NCBI GenBank assembly: GCA_039654915.1
Contig: CM077599.1
Coordinates: forward strand, 312,501-376,500
DNA: 64,000 nucleotides
Direction of reading: 5' to 3'
Source of the DNA: Aquilaria yunnanensis
Taxonomy: Eukaryota; Streptophyta; Magnoliopsida; Malvales; Thymelaeaceae
In this document: in pieces, positions 44,192 to 56,308 of the stretch
Numbering within the stretch: the stretch's first letter is position 1
How the letters are laid out: each line of letters opens with the position of its first letter
Position numbers and translations under genes: made by a program
The notes under the pieces: model-generated
The model's input: the letters and a program-made list of their open reading frames with translations, nothing else
Databases searched by the model: none
What the model was told of the DNA's origin: nothing

Positions 44192-46481
44192 TCATGGATT
44201 GGCAGCGCCAGGTTCACTCTCTCTGTCGTCAACTGACCCTTGGGATGCAGGGAAACTTCCATTGCGCATCCATTTTCCCTTGTTTTCCTCGGTGAAGCCT
44301 ATGTCAGTTTTGGCCCACTCCTCGGATGCCATATCCGTATCTTTCACAGCCACTGGTTCTTGAGCTTTTTCTTGAACCGGTTTAGCCTGACCTTCTTTCT
44401 CATCTACTGCCTCTGATGCAGCAATATTTTTCCCATCCCCAACATTATTAGATGCAACATTTTCCACAGTTTTTGTTTCTCCAGGAACTGAGACTTCTGT
44501 TTCAGCAACATCTTGTGCCTTGTCTTTTTTCTCACTTTCCTTCTTCACAACTCTCTCTTCAACCACACGCCATACAGCATCTTCCTCAGATTTCTCTGCC
44601 CCTTGCATGGCAAAATCTTTTACCCCCTCAGTTCCTTCAGCTGCATTTTCAGTTTCTTTTTTATCCTTATCAGCATATTGTCTTTCTTCTGTTTCTTCAG
44701 AAGCAGCTTCAGTTTCTTTCCTATCCTTCTTTGAACCTATTGATGACCTCCTTTTCTTCTTTGGATAGTCAATGTTGGGGAGTGGCACAGCTTTTGCCTT
44801 CTCGCTAATCCTTGCTGATCTTCTAGGAGTTTCACCGGTGCCCCAGTCAAACTCTGATGCTGCAGGTCCACCAGGATGTGTCTTCAGGAACTGCTCCAAC
44901 TGTCTTCTGTTGGTAAAGTCCTCACCTGTTGGGGCAGTGAATATAATCTCATTTTTCTTAGGAGTTCCACTCTTGGGCATGAACTGCAACAAAATATGAT
45001 TTTTGAGATCATGCTAGCTTAAGAAAACCAGATATGATACAAATACATGACATGCAATATATAAAAGTTGGCACACTGAAGCTTCAGCCAGTAGCAAGTT
45101 ATGCTGTGTGTGAACAAACACTTATACATCAGGTCAATAGGCAAGGCTCTGATTGTTGGGAATGATGAAAAAGTGTGCAATGGAAGCGAAAATGGTTTTT
45201 CTAATGGCTGACAACACATAGGAAGACATCCAGTAATATTTCCGTCCATCAGTATAAAAAAGCAATCGCGAATATGCAATCTTATGATTGCTGATTGATA
45301 AAGCATGTCTAGTCCACAGGTAACAAAACAGCACATAAACCTCTCATCAGAAAATCACCTGTCCTGAGGTATATAGAAGTCCAGAAACCATAGAACATAA
45401 AGGTTGTGGCAACTTATTATGTTCAGAAAAGGGGAACCAGAGACAACTTCTTGATCATCAGAGTCACAGACTCCGTTAGTCCTTGTCAGCCCATGCTCTC
45501 TTACACTCATACAAACTTTTCTATGATCAATCAAACGTCAATAAGAATATACTCCTTAGGTAGCATGCCTCTACCACCGGGCACGCTTAATGCTACGATA
45601 TGAACACAGGGAGGCCACAATCCAGCTTTAAGTAAAAAGCTCATGTCTATTCTAGCATAAGCCATGTCTGTTGTACGAAGAGTATGCACCTAAGGAAAAC
45701 AATTAAACCGTGGATAAGCACCTCCACTGCCTCCTTTCTATGATGTGCCAAATAGCAGATGCCAAAAGCTCACCTGCACAGCACCCAAAACCCTCCAGAA
45801 TACATGGAATGAAACGAAAAAGAGGATAAAAACTTGACCTAAGGATGAAATAAGTGGGAGAAACACCCTGCCTACGCGGGCAAAGGGGAAAAAAAGAAGT
45901 ATCCTTTTTAGGACCCATTTTATCCATTATGAGTTGGATATGTTTGCGAACCACAAGTTATAAAGCACATGAGTTAGTTTGAACGAGTACATTCAACGTG
46001 GTACTTAAACAGGCGACGCCCGTAGACCAAGCACTGTAGATTGGGGCAGAGGGCTTCTTCCCCTCTTTGAGCAAGAGAAATAAGCAGATGTTTCAGGAGA
46101 CAGAGCAGCAGAAGTGTGCCCGTCATAGCAGTAACCATCATTAGATAATAACTAAGCTGGCCAGATTTGAGCCTGTACTTGCAAATAAAAGGCCTAATTT
46201 AGCATGATTTGAAGATTAAACTAGAAGGAAAAGTAGAACCCTAGAAAATTTTGAACGGGAACTATAGCGTAGAGCCCCGATACCGTGAAAATTGAGCGAA
46301 CCCACAAGTAATGGGCAGCCAAGGAGAATGAAAACCAAGTCAAAATTGAAGTGACTAACAAATACCACAAAATAGAAAAAGGAGACAGGGGAGAAGGAGA
46401 ACCAAAAAGCAGGACCTTCTTCCTCCAACCAGAAGGAGCGGGAAGCTCAACAAAAAAGACATCCTCTTCCTCAGCGACCAT
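44192..46481 (-). CDS. MBD10/11: MBD10/11-like methyl-CpG-binding-domain protein
   Basis: Two exons, 46481-46416 and 44983-44192, joining in phase 0 to 285 codons and TGA across a 1,432-bp intron (acceptor TTGTTGCAG). Exon 1 encodes [20 protein letters not shown] and KK; exon 2 continues [40 protein letters not shown] and DW, completing the MBD (about residues 11-70). Then come [13 protein letters not shown] and a long Lys/Glu-rich acidic tail, as in Arabidopsis MBD10 and MBD11. These nuclear plant MBDs are linked to chromatin and nucleolar gene silencing, but do not bind methyl-CpG strongly in vitro. The exon 1 donor is the weak-looking AAG|GTCCTG; the protein continuity across it supports it. 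Confidence 0.92.
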
Positions 46482-47639
46482 GTCTTTCTGGGAGTTCCAC
46501 TATGTCCTACGACGAAAAGAGACACTCTTATCGGCGTGCGCGGAAGTAGAAGCTTTCCCCTGATTTTCTGGAGAGGACTTGCAGAAGCAATATTACGACA
46601 AGACAAGACACGATCCGCTCGCGCCTCGCGAATATGCGGGTACCTCTACGGTGAGGCCAACCAACTCAGCCTCACCATGCGGCCAGCAGCGAATACCCAC
46701 TACAGCCGGTTTGGATAAAACCGAGCAGTTTAGACAGAATTAAAATGGAATATATTGTGTACCAAAAGAAATGGAATATATTATTACTGATTTTAGTACA
46801 TGAAATATTAATTTTAGTGAATTGTGCTAATCAAAATAAATAAATAATAATAATAATAATAACAACTACTACTACTACAGAAAAAAAAATTACTACTCAT
46901 TATTAGCTTTTAAAAATCATTAATTATGTTTAGAGTAGTACTTATGTAAGCTTGATTTATACCGTAAGTCATTCTCTTGTGATATAGTTAGGTCACTAGT
47001 TCACAAAAATCCTACAATTTTTTTTTTTTACCACTGCCTCTTTGCCTTCTTGTTTGAAGTCTCTTTAATCAATGCTCCTAATTAAACATACTTGTTAAAC
47101 ATCATTAATTTAATAGGAACATGACAAATACATTCCATTCAAGGCATGGCAGAAAAATGAAATCTAATCATAATAAGTACCTGAATGCATTTGGCACAAT
47201 TCTAAAACCTGTTACTCTCGACAACCATTTGTAAGGAATTCCAAAGCATAATCTGTCAGTTTAAACAAATTTCTAAGGTTGAGGGAATAAATTTTGAACA
47301 AGTTGCTACTATCACTTCCACCGAAGAATCAGTTAGTATCCTGCCAAAAAGAAAAAAAGAAAAAAGAAAAAAAAATAATCAGGATATTGGAATCAACTCA
47401 ACTCAGCTTAATGATCGACAAGAATGAGGCTAAAACAGAAGAATAGGGGGAGACAAAAAAAAACTTCGAGCTTGGAGCTGAAGAAAGTTCTCGTGCATCC
47501 CAAGACCCAAGAAAAACAAAAAAAAATGAGAAAAAAAATCTTCAAAGAAAAGTTTTAAATGATTTTAAAAAAACAGCAAAGAAAAATTTTAGAACTTTTT
47601 AGAACAGAAATTTTAAAATTTTAGAGAGAAGACAGAGCT
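46482..47639. other. MBD upstream region and AT-rich spacer
   Basis: The first 200 bases are GC-richer and probably contain the MBD leader and promoter. An (AAT)n run at 46841-46862 passes into (ACT)n to 46878. No other gene is supportable. Confidence 0.5.
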
Positions 47640-50330
47640 TCTCTTTCTTTTATTATTAGTTGTTATTTTATTGGTAACTTTTTGTTCCTTTATTTGTTTC
47701 TGATTGTTCCTCTAGATAAATTAGTTAGTAATTGCTTTTTTTTATTAGTAACTATTTATTCTTCCATCTATTATTGCTTATTCTTTTGCTGAATTAGTTA
47801 TTTATTATTTTATAAGTGGTTATTTGTTTTTTTACTGCAAATTGTTTATTCTTTTATTCGTTTCTACTTGTTATTTTAGAGAAATTAGTTTTTATTCTTT
47901 TGTGAGTAGTTACTTATTCTTTTATCAATAATTATTTGTTCTTTTATCTATTTCTACTTATTATTTTAGATAAATTAAAGTTGTTTGTTCTTTTACTATA
48001 AGTTATTTGTTCTTTTAGATAAACTAGTTATTTTTTTTACTATCGTCTATTTGTTTTTTTTTTTTTCTCATTTTCTACTTGTTCTTTAGATAAAGTAGCT
48101 ATTTGTTCTTTTATCACTTTCTATTTATTCTTTTATCAATAGTTATTTGTTTATTTAGTAGCACTTGTTTGTTCTTTTATTAGTTTCAGGTGGTTATTTT
48201 AAATAAATTTGATCTTTTTATACCAGTTGTTTATTCCTTTATCACTAGTTATTTGTTCTTTTATCAGTATATATTTATTCTTTTTGAAAGACTAATTGTA
48301 CTCTTATTAGAAGCTATTTTTTATTTTGAGCCAACTTTCTATTCTTTTATCTATTAATGTTTATTCTTTTTTATATTGTGGATATGTATTGTTTATTTTC
48401 TAAATTTAATTCTATTTTTATTGCAAATTTTATTTGTTCCTATTTTTTTCCTCTCTACACACTAAATCTGTCATTCTTAATAATATGAATCGGTTCTTTT
48501 ATAATTTAAATTAGTTATTTTTATTATTAAACATGTTCTCTTATGATATGCACGTGTTATATAAAAAATTAGACACATCGAGTACAATTTAGGAAGGGAA
48601 AAAGTGAAACACATTTCAAAAGAATTTGCTCTTTTATGAGTTCCTACTTGTTCTTTTAAAGTTGAATTATAATTTGCCCTCTAACATTTGCCTTAAATTA
48701 CACTTTGTCTCTTCTGTTTCAAAAACCTTCTAAAAGTCACCTGAGGTTTTAATAAATCTATACTTACCCAGCCTGTAGTCTTTTTTAAATATTAAAATCA
48801 ATTGATTAATTACACTTAGAGACCCCAACTCAAATTCTTGTTTAAGTTTTCTCCTTAACATAAAAATTATTTCATTACTTGCCTTTTTAAAATTATTTCA
48901 ACTTGCCATCTCCCAATATTTTTCTTATTATTATTTTTTATTTCTTTTTCATTCTCTAGAAATCTTTTTTATCTTTATATTCTCGATGTTAAATATCTAT
49001 AATTAAGGATATCATTTTTATTTAAAATTGATTAGAGTTATTTATTTATTCATTCATTCATTTTTATTTAAAAGCTTTACAAATGCCTTCTTTTTTTTTT
49101 TTTCAAAACTTATTATGATAACTATTAAATTTAAAATTAAATAAATGATAAGGCCTATATTTACAATAATATGAAAACATCAAAATCGCTTCCATTTCAA
49201 TTAACACATAATTGGTCATTTTGTTGTAGTTTTAGCTTTATATACTTATTCATTTATTAATTTTTTTTGTAAGAAGGTCTAGATCAATAAAATGCTTACT
49301 GATTATTTACCAATTTTTTATGTGCTTAGATGATTTCTAGGTATAATTCTTTGACTTCATCTTTGATATCGATTGAAATTGAGATCATTAAAAGATAATT
49401 ATCTTTTAAGTTACAAATCACCAACTATTTACATTTATATTCCTTTGAAAAGTCTTCTTTGTCATTATTCTCGCTCAATAGATGATGATATTCAATGAAA
49501 GATACTGGTCTTTGTTGTATTTCATTTTCTAGTCGTCACCTTACTTCAAGGACTAGTGCTTTTTAGTTAAGGAGGTTGAGAAATATTTTTCTAAATGAAA
49601 GTTTCTTAAAAATAATTAATCTATCAATAAATATATAAAACTAGAATTACATTTAAATGACCAAAAGTTCCATCAACTTGAACAAAATGAATTTCAAAGT
49701 TTCCATATTATTATAAAATGAGCCTTATCATTTTTTTTTGTCTTGGCTTTAATAGTTGTCAATACAACTTTTGAAAAAAAAAATGAAGGGGATAGAAAGT
49801 GATAACCAATTTTAAAAACTAAAATGAAATTATTAGTTTGAGGTAATTAAAATTTTGAAAATATAAAAAAATTACATACAAACAATGAAAATTAAAGAAA
49901 ACTAAATCATAAGAAAAAATAATAGGGTAATTAAAAAGGAACAATACATATAAATACATTATGTCATTTAAAAAAAAGTGATAAAGAAATTTATATGTTA
50001 ATGAAAAGACTTAAATGAGAACTAAAATTTGGGGTCTCAAAGTATAATTAATCTATTGATTTGAAATTCCAAAAGAGATAGCAGGGGAATAAATGTAAGT
50101 TTCTTAAAATCTCAAGGGGCTTTTAAAAAGTACCTAAAATATGAGGGGACAAAGTGTAACTAAGGGCAAATGTAAAGGGCTAAAATATAATTCACCATTC
50201 TTTTTAAAGAAACTAATTGTTCTTTTATCAATAACTGCTTATTCTTTATTAAGTAAGACTTGTTTACCTCTTTTTGTGCCACTAAGAAAGATAGAAACCA
50301 CAACTTCTTTTTTATGTTTATGAGTCTTTT
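47640..50330. repeat. Degenerate T-rich minisatellite, interrupted
   Basis: From 47640 to about 48400, and again after 50198, the sequence is built from imperfect repeats of words like TTATTTGTTCTTTTATC and TAGATAAATTAGTTA. Spacing is irregular, about 20-45 bases. The two parts are separated by an inserted element at 48662-50197 and evidently formed one array. No open frame or known family. Confidence 0.65.
48662..50197. mobile_element. Mutator-like non-autonomous element in the minisatellite
   Basis: The arms are inverted over about 110 bp: the left has TTGAATTATAATTTGCCCT and TTACACTTTGTCTC; the right in reverse complement has GTGAATTATATTTTAGCCCT and TTACACTTTGTCCC. Flanks TTCTTTTAAAG (48651-48661) and TTCTTTTTAAAG (50198-50209) are near-identical, as for a 9-11-bp duplication. 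The interior is AT-rich with no transposase. Confidence 0.65.
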
Positions 50331-51398
50331 CTATTAAAAACAGCCCAAAAAAAAAGGAAAGCAATAGGGAAAAAATATATATATATAAAAAAAGAACAAA
50401 AATATAAAGTAGACATAAGAAGCATGACTCAAAAGGGAAAAAAAATCAATTGAAAGTGAAGAGGTTGATCAAAGAGCCAAAAAAAAAAATAGAAAATAAT
50501 CTAGTTTGGAAAAGTTCAACAAAAAAAAATCAAAGAAGAAGAAAGAAAGAAAATTTATAAAAAAAAAAAAAGACAGGCTAGTCCAACTAGAAAAAAAAAA
50601 AAAAGAAACAAAACAAGAATTGAGTTGGTAACAAGGAGAATAAAAAATGAAAAGAGATAAATAGGTAAAAAAAGGAAATGATAAAACAAAATTGAAAAAA
50701 AAAACCCAAAAAACAAATAGATAGTTTATTGTCTTGGTTCCTGTTCATTTTATACAAATATGTGTTCTTTGACTCCTTATTTATTTGGCTAGCTTTTATG
50801 CTTATTTACCTGCAAATTTATTTTTTCTTATTTTCTTTAAGTTTTTCCATTTTATTTAATTTCTTGATTTATTTGTATAAAAAATCATAAGAATTCAAAA
50901 CAAAACAAGAAATAAAAAAAAACTTGGGGGTGTGAAGCACTAAAAAAATAAAGGACTAAGAAAGAAAACATAGTAAAAAAAAGGGGTTTCACTTTCGTCA
51001 TTATTAGGTATCAAACACCTTATATTTAAGCAAAAGGCATGACACTTTTACAACTTTGACCAATAACATAGTTTGTCATAGTTATACTCATAAAAGGGGT
51101 TTATCTTTCACCACCATTAGATATCGAACCTCTTATGTCCAAGCAAAAGGCATTAAGCTTTTACGACTCTGACCAAAAACATAATTTGTCATAGTTATAC
51201 TAAAAAAACATATATAACAGGGACTTATATTTAGATGCACAGCTTCATCCAGCCTAAACAAGAACTATCCCTAATGTTTTAGATTGAGAGTAAGTTGCTC
51301 GCTGAAATAGTTTATACAGAGAATATTCCATCTACTACAAGAATATTCTGTTAAAAGTATTTTTAGAAAATACTCCTAACAAATAAACAACTTATATT
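50331..51398. other. A-rich spacer, no gene seen
   Basis: Strongly A-rich on the plus strand with many short poly(A) runs. A tandem duplication is listed separately. Confidence 0.45.
50981..51206. repeat. 113-bp tandem duplication
   Basis: Copies 50981-51093 and 51094-51206 share AAGGGGTTT, AAGCAAAAGGCAT, CTTTTAC and TTTGTCATAGTTATACT in the same order. Confidence 0.85.
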
Positions 51399-51984
51399 GA
51401 GTTAATTGTATAAATAATCTCTAAGCTTTAACTATTATTTCGTTTTAGCTCATAACCTATTAAATGTTTTGTTTTGATCCTAAACATATTAAAAAGTTTC
51501 ACTTTAGTCCTAAATCTAAGAAAAATATTTCATTTTGGTCCTCATTCGATGAAATATGTGAACTTAAAATATTCGTCTGATAAACAATTTTTAGATTATA
51601 ATTTAAACTATCCGGTAATTGTCTTACAATAAATTTAATCTGTATAATAATTTTTTATGGTTAATAGAAAATTCAATTCATCTTTTTTTCTTTCTATAAA
51701 TTGAACTTATTTTATTCAAGAAGAAAAACTACTAATTTAAATTGTTTGTTTGCCATAAAAAAATATTAAACTATTTAAATTTGCTGGAAGACAATTACCA
51801 AATATTTAAATTAGAATTTTAAAAGTTTATATCTGACAGTTATTCTAAGTTATGAATTTCATTTGGTGACGGATGAAAACAAAAATAGTTTTAATAGGTT
51901 TGAGACCAAAATAGAATATTCAATAAGTTAGAGACTAAAATGAAATAACAATTAAAGATTATGAACTATTTACACAATTTACTC
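51399..51984. mobile_element. Inverted-repeat element (MITE-like)
   Basis: The left arm starts GAGTTAATTGTATAAATAAT; the right arm in reverse complement starts GAGTAAATTGTGTAAATAGT. The arms remain alignable for more than 100 bases (TTATTTCGTTTTAG against TTATTTCATTTTAG). The flanks share only CTTATATT/CTTACATT one base out of register, so the target duplication is uncertain. Confidence 0.6.
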
Positions 51985-52088
51985 CGCTTACATTTGCACT
52001 ATGATCAAATAAGTCATTGACCTCTCAACTATCATCCTCGGTCAACGCCTATTTTTGGGCCATGCCCTAACTAGCTTCCCAAGCATAG

Positions 52089-52733
52089 TGTTAAATACTG
52101 AGGTATACTGTGGTATATCATTTACTGTATGTATGTGGTACGCAGTAAAAATATTTTCACATTTTATTATTTTATCACGCGGTATTTTGTGATATACCGC
52201 ATGCTACTCACTTTTTGTATGCATTTTGTAAAAAAAACCGCGGTATATAGTAAATATTTTATGGTATTTACCGCGGTATTTTATTTTTCACTGCTATTTT
52301 ATTTTCATTTTACATAAAAAATATTATAAATATATAAAACATTAAAATATAAATAATACACATATCATAAAATAAACATTTATTTTTTTTGTTACTTTTT
52401 TTAATTCATATAACAATTTAATAAATTGTAGCAGCATGAAGGTCCCTATGATATTGAACAATAGTCCCCAATTGAATTTCTGGTACATGTTACCCCAACT
52501 CAATATCTTTTATCATATATTTTTTATTTATATTTGATAAATTATGATGAAAAAAATTAGAATATATATAAAATTTATAAAAATAAATTATTAAACAAAT
52601 TATGTCATCTTAAAATAATATTCTAATATTTATTTATTTTATAAAAATGGTAACAGTATACGACGCAATATACCATGTAATATATCTTAAAAGTTCAGGA
52701 TATAGTATATTTATCGGTAACGGTATTTAACAC
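52089..52733. mobile_element. GGTAT-rich TIR element, copy 2
   Basis: Same layout as 27515-28215: left GTGTTAAATACTGAGGTATA, right CGGTAACGGTATTTAACAC, with GCGGTAT/ATACCGC words near each end and an AT-rich core. Here the inverted ends GTGTTAAATAC/GTATTTAACAC are exact over 11 bases, so this copy defines the family termini better. Confidence 0.65.
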
Positions 52734-53365
52734 CTTGTTACCAAGTTACCAAATCCAACCCAGATTCTTCTCTAACTTCACTTTTTTCACCAATCCAAGG
52801 TCTTCCTTTGCCGAATTCGACCAGCCTTTGACTCCTCATGCATACTCATCCTAATCATTTCTGTTGTGTCTTCTACTAACAATTAAAGTTCTCCACCACG
52901 ATGTTGCTGCTTCTCCTTCTTCTTCGGTTTTGCTAAAATCAACTTCGCTTAAATCATGGAAAACTTCGGTAGAATATCAAATGTGGCATTAAACAGTGTT
53001 TTATAAGTTCTAAGTTGAAATCGGAGTTGTTGCAAAGTGAAAACAAAAAAATTATGAAAATCCAAGTTTTGTTGTTTCGTTTTCCTCAGTTATTGTCCTT
53101 TATTTCACAGAAGAAAGAGAAACTATAGTTTGTTTGGGAAATTATCCTTTGATTTCGCATGTTCCATTTTCTTTGCCTATTGCCGTTCGATTTCTTCTTC
53201 CAGTGCCCTTTGATTGCTAGGCATGGGTACTAATAAATCTGGGGGTGTTGTACTACCCATTCGCCAAAGTAGCAGGAGGCTGGTTTTGGCATGATTGATG
53301 ATGATGAATGTTATCTGGGAAATGGTTGATTTGGACTGATTCAGAGATCGCTGGGTTAATTCAAG
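52734..53365. other. Spacer, no gene seen
   Basis: Slightly less AT-rich than its surroundings, with CT-rich stretches around 52800-52930. I found no frame with a recognisable product. It could be the remains of a gene leader. Confidence 0.35.
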
Positions 53366-54411
53366 GGGAAAATTACAAAAAACACCTGAGGTTTAACGAA
53401 ACCTCAAGTTTGATCTCCCTATTTCAAATACCTACAGTTTTCCACATTTTTTGTTTCAAATACCTACACTTACCCTGTCAAGTTAACACCATCATTCACC
53501 GTTACCAAAAAAATGAGAAAATGCCCAACTTTACCCTCCTAGCCTTATTTCTTACAAACTTTACCCCCAACTACTAAAATCATTCAAATTGAAAACAATT
53601 AATCAGAAAAAGAAAAAATAAATCAAACAGCATATTAGAATCCGCCATGAATCCTCAGGATAACAGTGAACATCCCCAACTTCCCACCCTCAGGACCAGG
53701 CCCCATCGTTCCTCACCACCCCTCTGTTGTCGACGCCACCCCAAGCCCCACAGCCAATGCCCGCGCCCGAAAGCCTCCATCTAAATCCTTGGAAGTCTCT
53801 TCCGAGTCGCACCTAACGCCTCTTCCGGATCACGCATGGAGGCCTCCATCCGAATCGAGCAGAATCGTGTAGTTGGAGGCGAATCGTGAACGGACAGCAA
53901 ATCGTGAACAGAGGCAAATTGCGAATGGAGAGGTGAATGGCAAACGGACGGCGATAGTTAGTGCTGAGAATCACGAGCGGCCGATTGATTCATCCTACTC
54001 ATCCGATTCATCGCGTCAGCAATTTTGATAAAGAGAGTGAAGATCGAGAGGAGGGAAGCAGGGAGGAGAGGAGGGAGATGAGGCGGAGTGGAAAGGATGG
54101 AGGCGGAGAGGAGAGGGAGGAGGAGGAAGGAGGAGGGAGTAGAGAGAAGGGCGGCGGGAAGGAGGAGGGCGACGAAGGAGAAGGGCGACGAGTAGGAGGA
54201 GGGGGAAAGAGGATGGGTAAATGCAGCGGAGAAAGCAAACAGAGATGGATCAAAAAATCATCTGCCCAGTAGATTTTGGTTTTTGTTAGATATAGAAGTT
54301 TGGGGGTTAAAGTTTTTATGAAGAAAAGTTAGGAGGGTAAAATGACATTTTCTCTTTTTTTTTTTTGGTGACTGTGAGTGGCGACGTTAACATTGGAAGG
54401 GGTAATTGTGA

Positions 54412-55495
54412 GGGAAAATTGCACTCGTGGCCCCTGTTCATTTATTATTGTCCTATTTTGGACCCCAACCTCAAAACTTCACATGGAACATCCTTAATCC
54501 CAAATTTTTATTTTATTTTAGACATTTGGAAGACAGAAAATGTTAAAAATAACAAGAATGACCACGTGGCATGTCAGCTTGGGATAGTTGCCCATGTAAC
54601 ACAATGAATCATCAGCTATAGATATCTGCAATTAGCCACATCAGACATTTAAGGCCTAAGTTATAAAAAATGAAGAAATTTAGGGCCTACATGGGATTAG
54701 CCCACCCACATCTTTCCTTCCTCCTCCCTCCCTCGCCACCTCCAGCCCTCCCCTGCCTCCTCCGACCTCGGCCGATTGAATCCGATTGCTGCTTGATTTC
54801 GTCCGATTTCAACCCTTAATTTCATCATCCTCGATTTCACCCCCAATTTTATCCAATTTCAACCCTTGATTTTAACCCTCGATTTCACCCTCAGTTTCGT
54901 TCGTTGTTCACCTCCAACATCCTTGATTTCACTCACTATTTGATTTCCTCATTGATTGCACTTGCCTCCTCAACCATCCTAGATTTTGTTTTCCATCACC
55001 ACCTCCCGATGCATTCCGATCAATAGAAGAAACCAGAGGAGTGTTCAGGCGGGTTTAGGGTTCATCTACAGAGGGAGGCAGGGCATGATATTGGCTCAGG
55101 ACTAGTGGATTCAACGAGGGATGGTAGCACGGCGAAGCAGGGACGGCGGGCTAGGGGGACCAGTAGTCCAAGGTTTTAAGGGAGGGGAGGGCAGTTAAGG
55201 AAAAGTTAGGGTTTTGAGGAAGGGAAGTGAAAAATCAGGAACCTAGACTGTTATTTACTTTTTATTCTTTTTATTTTTTAATTTTTTTCCTTTTCCATGT
55301 CAATACCACCGTGACAGATTGCCCACGCTTGTGTGGCACGTGGCCAAGCCGTCAATTTTAATACATTCCGTCCACCAAAGGTCTAATATGGAACAAAAAA
55401 AATTTGAGATTGAATACGTCTCAAACGAGATTTTGATATTAGGATCCAAAATAGGACAATAATAAAATATTATGGGCCACAGGTCAAAGTTACCC
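54412..55495. mobile_element. Second Mutator-like element, nested
   Basis: The left arm contains ATTATTGTCCTATTTTGGA, and the reverse complement of the right arm contains the same 19 bases. The ends read GGGAAAATTGC and, in reverse complement, GGGTAACTTTG. Flanks GTAATTGTGA (54402-54411) and GTAATTGTAG (55496-55505) match at the first 8 bases. The interior (54700-55250) is C/T-rich and less AT-rich than the arms and could be captured genomic sequence, but I do not recognise it. Confidence 0.68.
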
Positions 55496-55522
55496 GTAAT
55501 TGTAGGTATGTTAATTTTTAAA

Positions 55523-56006
55523 GGGAAACTTACAATTACCCCTTAAAGTATGCTCTAACCTACTGTTTGCCCCCTCTATTTTTAAAAACATACCGTTTGC
55601 GCCCTCTATTTTTAAAAACCTACAATTTGCCTCCTATATTTTTTACACTACCCGATAACAACTTCTGAAATTATATTTAAACTATATGATAGTTATCTTC
55701 CAATAATTTCAAACTCTCCAATATTTTTTTCATAATTAATAGACATTTTAAATTATTAATTTTTTCTTTTTGTAAATACATTTTTCCTTGTAAATGCATA
55801 TCGATATCTTTTAAAGGTCGGTTCGTTGTGAAAAAATATCAAAAATCTTAAAATTACTAGAATATGATTATTAGACAGTTTAAACTAAGGTTTCAGAAGT
55901 TGTTGGACATTGTAAAGGAAATAAGGGGTAAGGTATAGGTTTTAAAAAATAGAGGGGGCAAAGTGTAGGTTAGACCGAACCACAGGAGGGCTTTTGCAAT
56001 TTTCTC
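55523..56006. mobile_element. Third, innermost-arm MITE
   Basis: The left arm reads GGGAAACTTACAATTACCCC; the right in reverse complement reads GAGAAAATTGCAAAAGCCCT. Both continue with TCTAACCTAC and TTTGCCCCCTCTATTTTT. It lies between two pieces of the outer element's right arm. No clear target duplication was found. Confidence 0.6.
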
Positions 56007-56308
56007 ATAAGTGGGATAAGTGTAGTTATTTGAAACAGTGAGGACAAAAATCAAGGTTTGGTCAAACCTCAGGGGTTTTTTTTTGTAGTTTTCCCATAAT
56101 TCAAGTATGGTGCAAATATTAAGGTCTATCTATTATTTTTTCATGAGTCTTTTAATAGCAATTGTAAATTTCCTCCGAAACCAAACATATACTTGCCTAG
56201 AAAAAAACTATTATTAACTTTGATGAAGCATAAGAATTAGTGAAAATTTATTCTTTTATTTTTTTGTTTTCCGTAGGTGCACAATAGAGGAGATTGAGAA
56301 GTCATGAG

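Larger units (their letters stand above)
53366..56095. mobile_element. Outer Mutator-like element of a triple nest
   Basis: The left arm starts GGGAAAATTACAAAAAACAC; the right arm in reverse complement starts GGGAAAACTACAAAAAAAAC. Each is then followed by CCTGAGGTTT and TTTCAAATA-CTACA. Flanks TTAATTCAAG (53356-53365) and ATAATTCAAG (56096-56105) agree at 9 of 10 bases. The arms extend about 210 bp, and the right arm is broken into three pieces by the two nested elements below. Between the arms lie about 700 bp (53585-54285) including a strongly purine-rich tract (54030-54230) and an unrecognised frame at 53666-53872. Confidence 0.7.

Noticed and set aside
44452..44808. 118-codon plus-strand ORF opposite the MBD gene
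   Set aside because: Shadow of the Lys/Glu-rich MBD tail on the other strand.
54008..54253. Pro/Ser-rich minus ORF and Gly/Glu/Arg-rich plus ORF over the same bases
   Set aside because: Both are translations of a purine tract inside a Mutator-like element.
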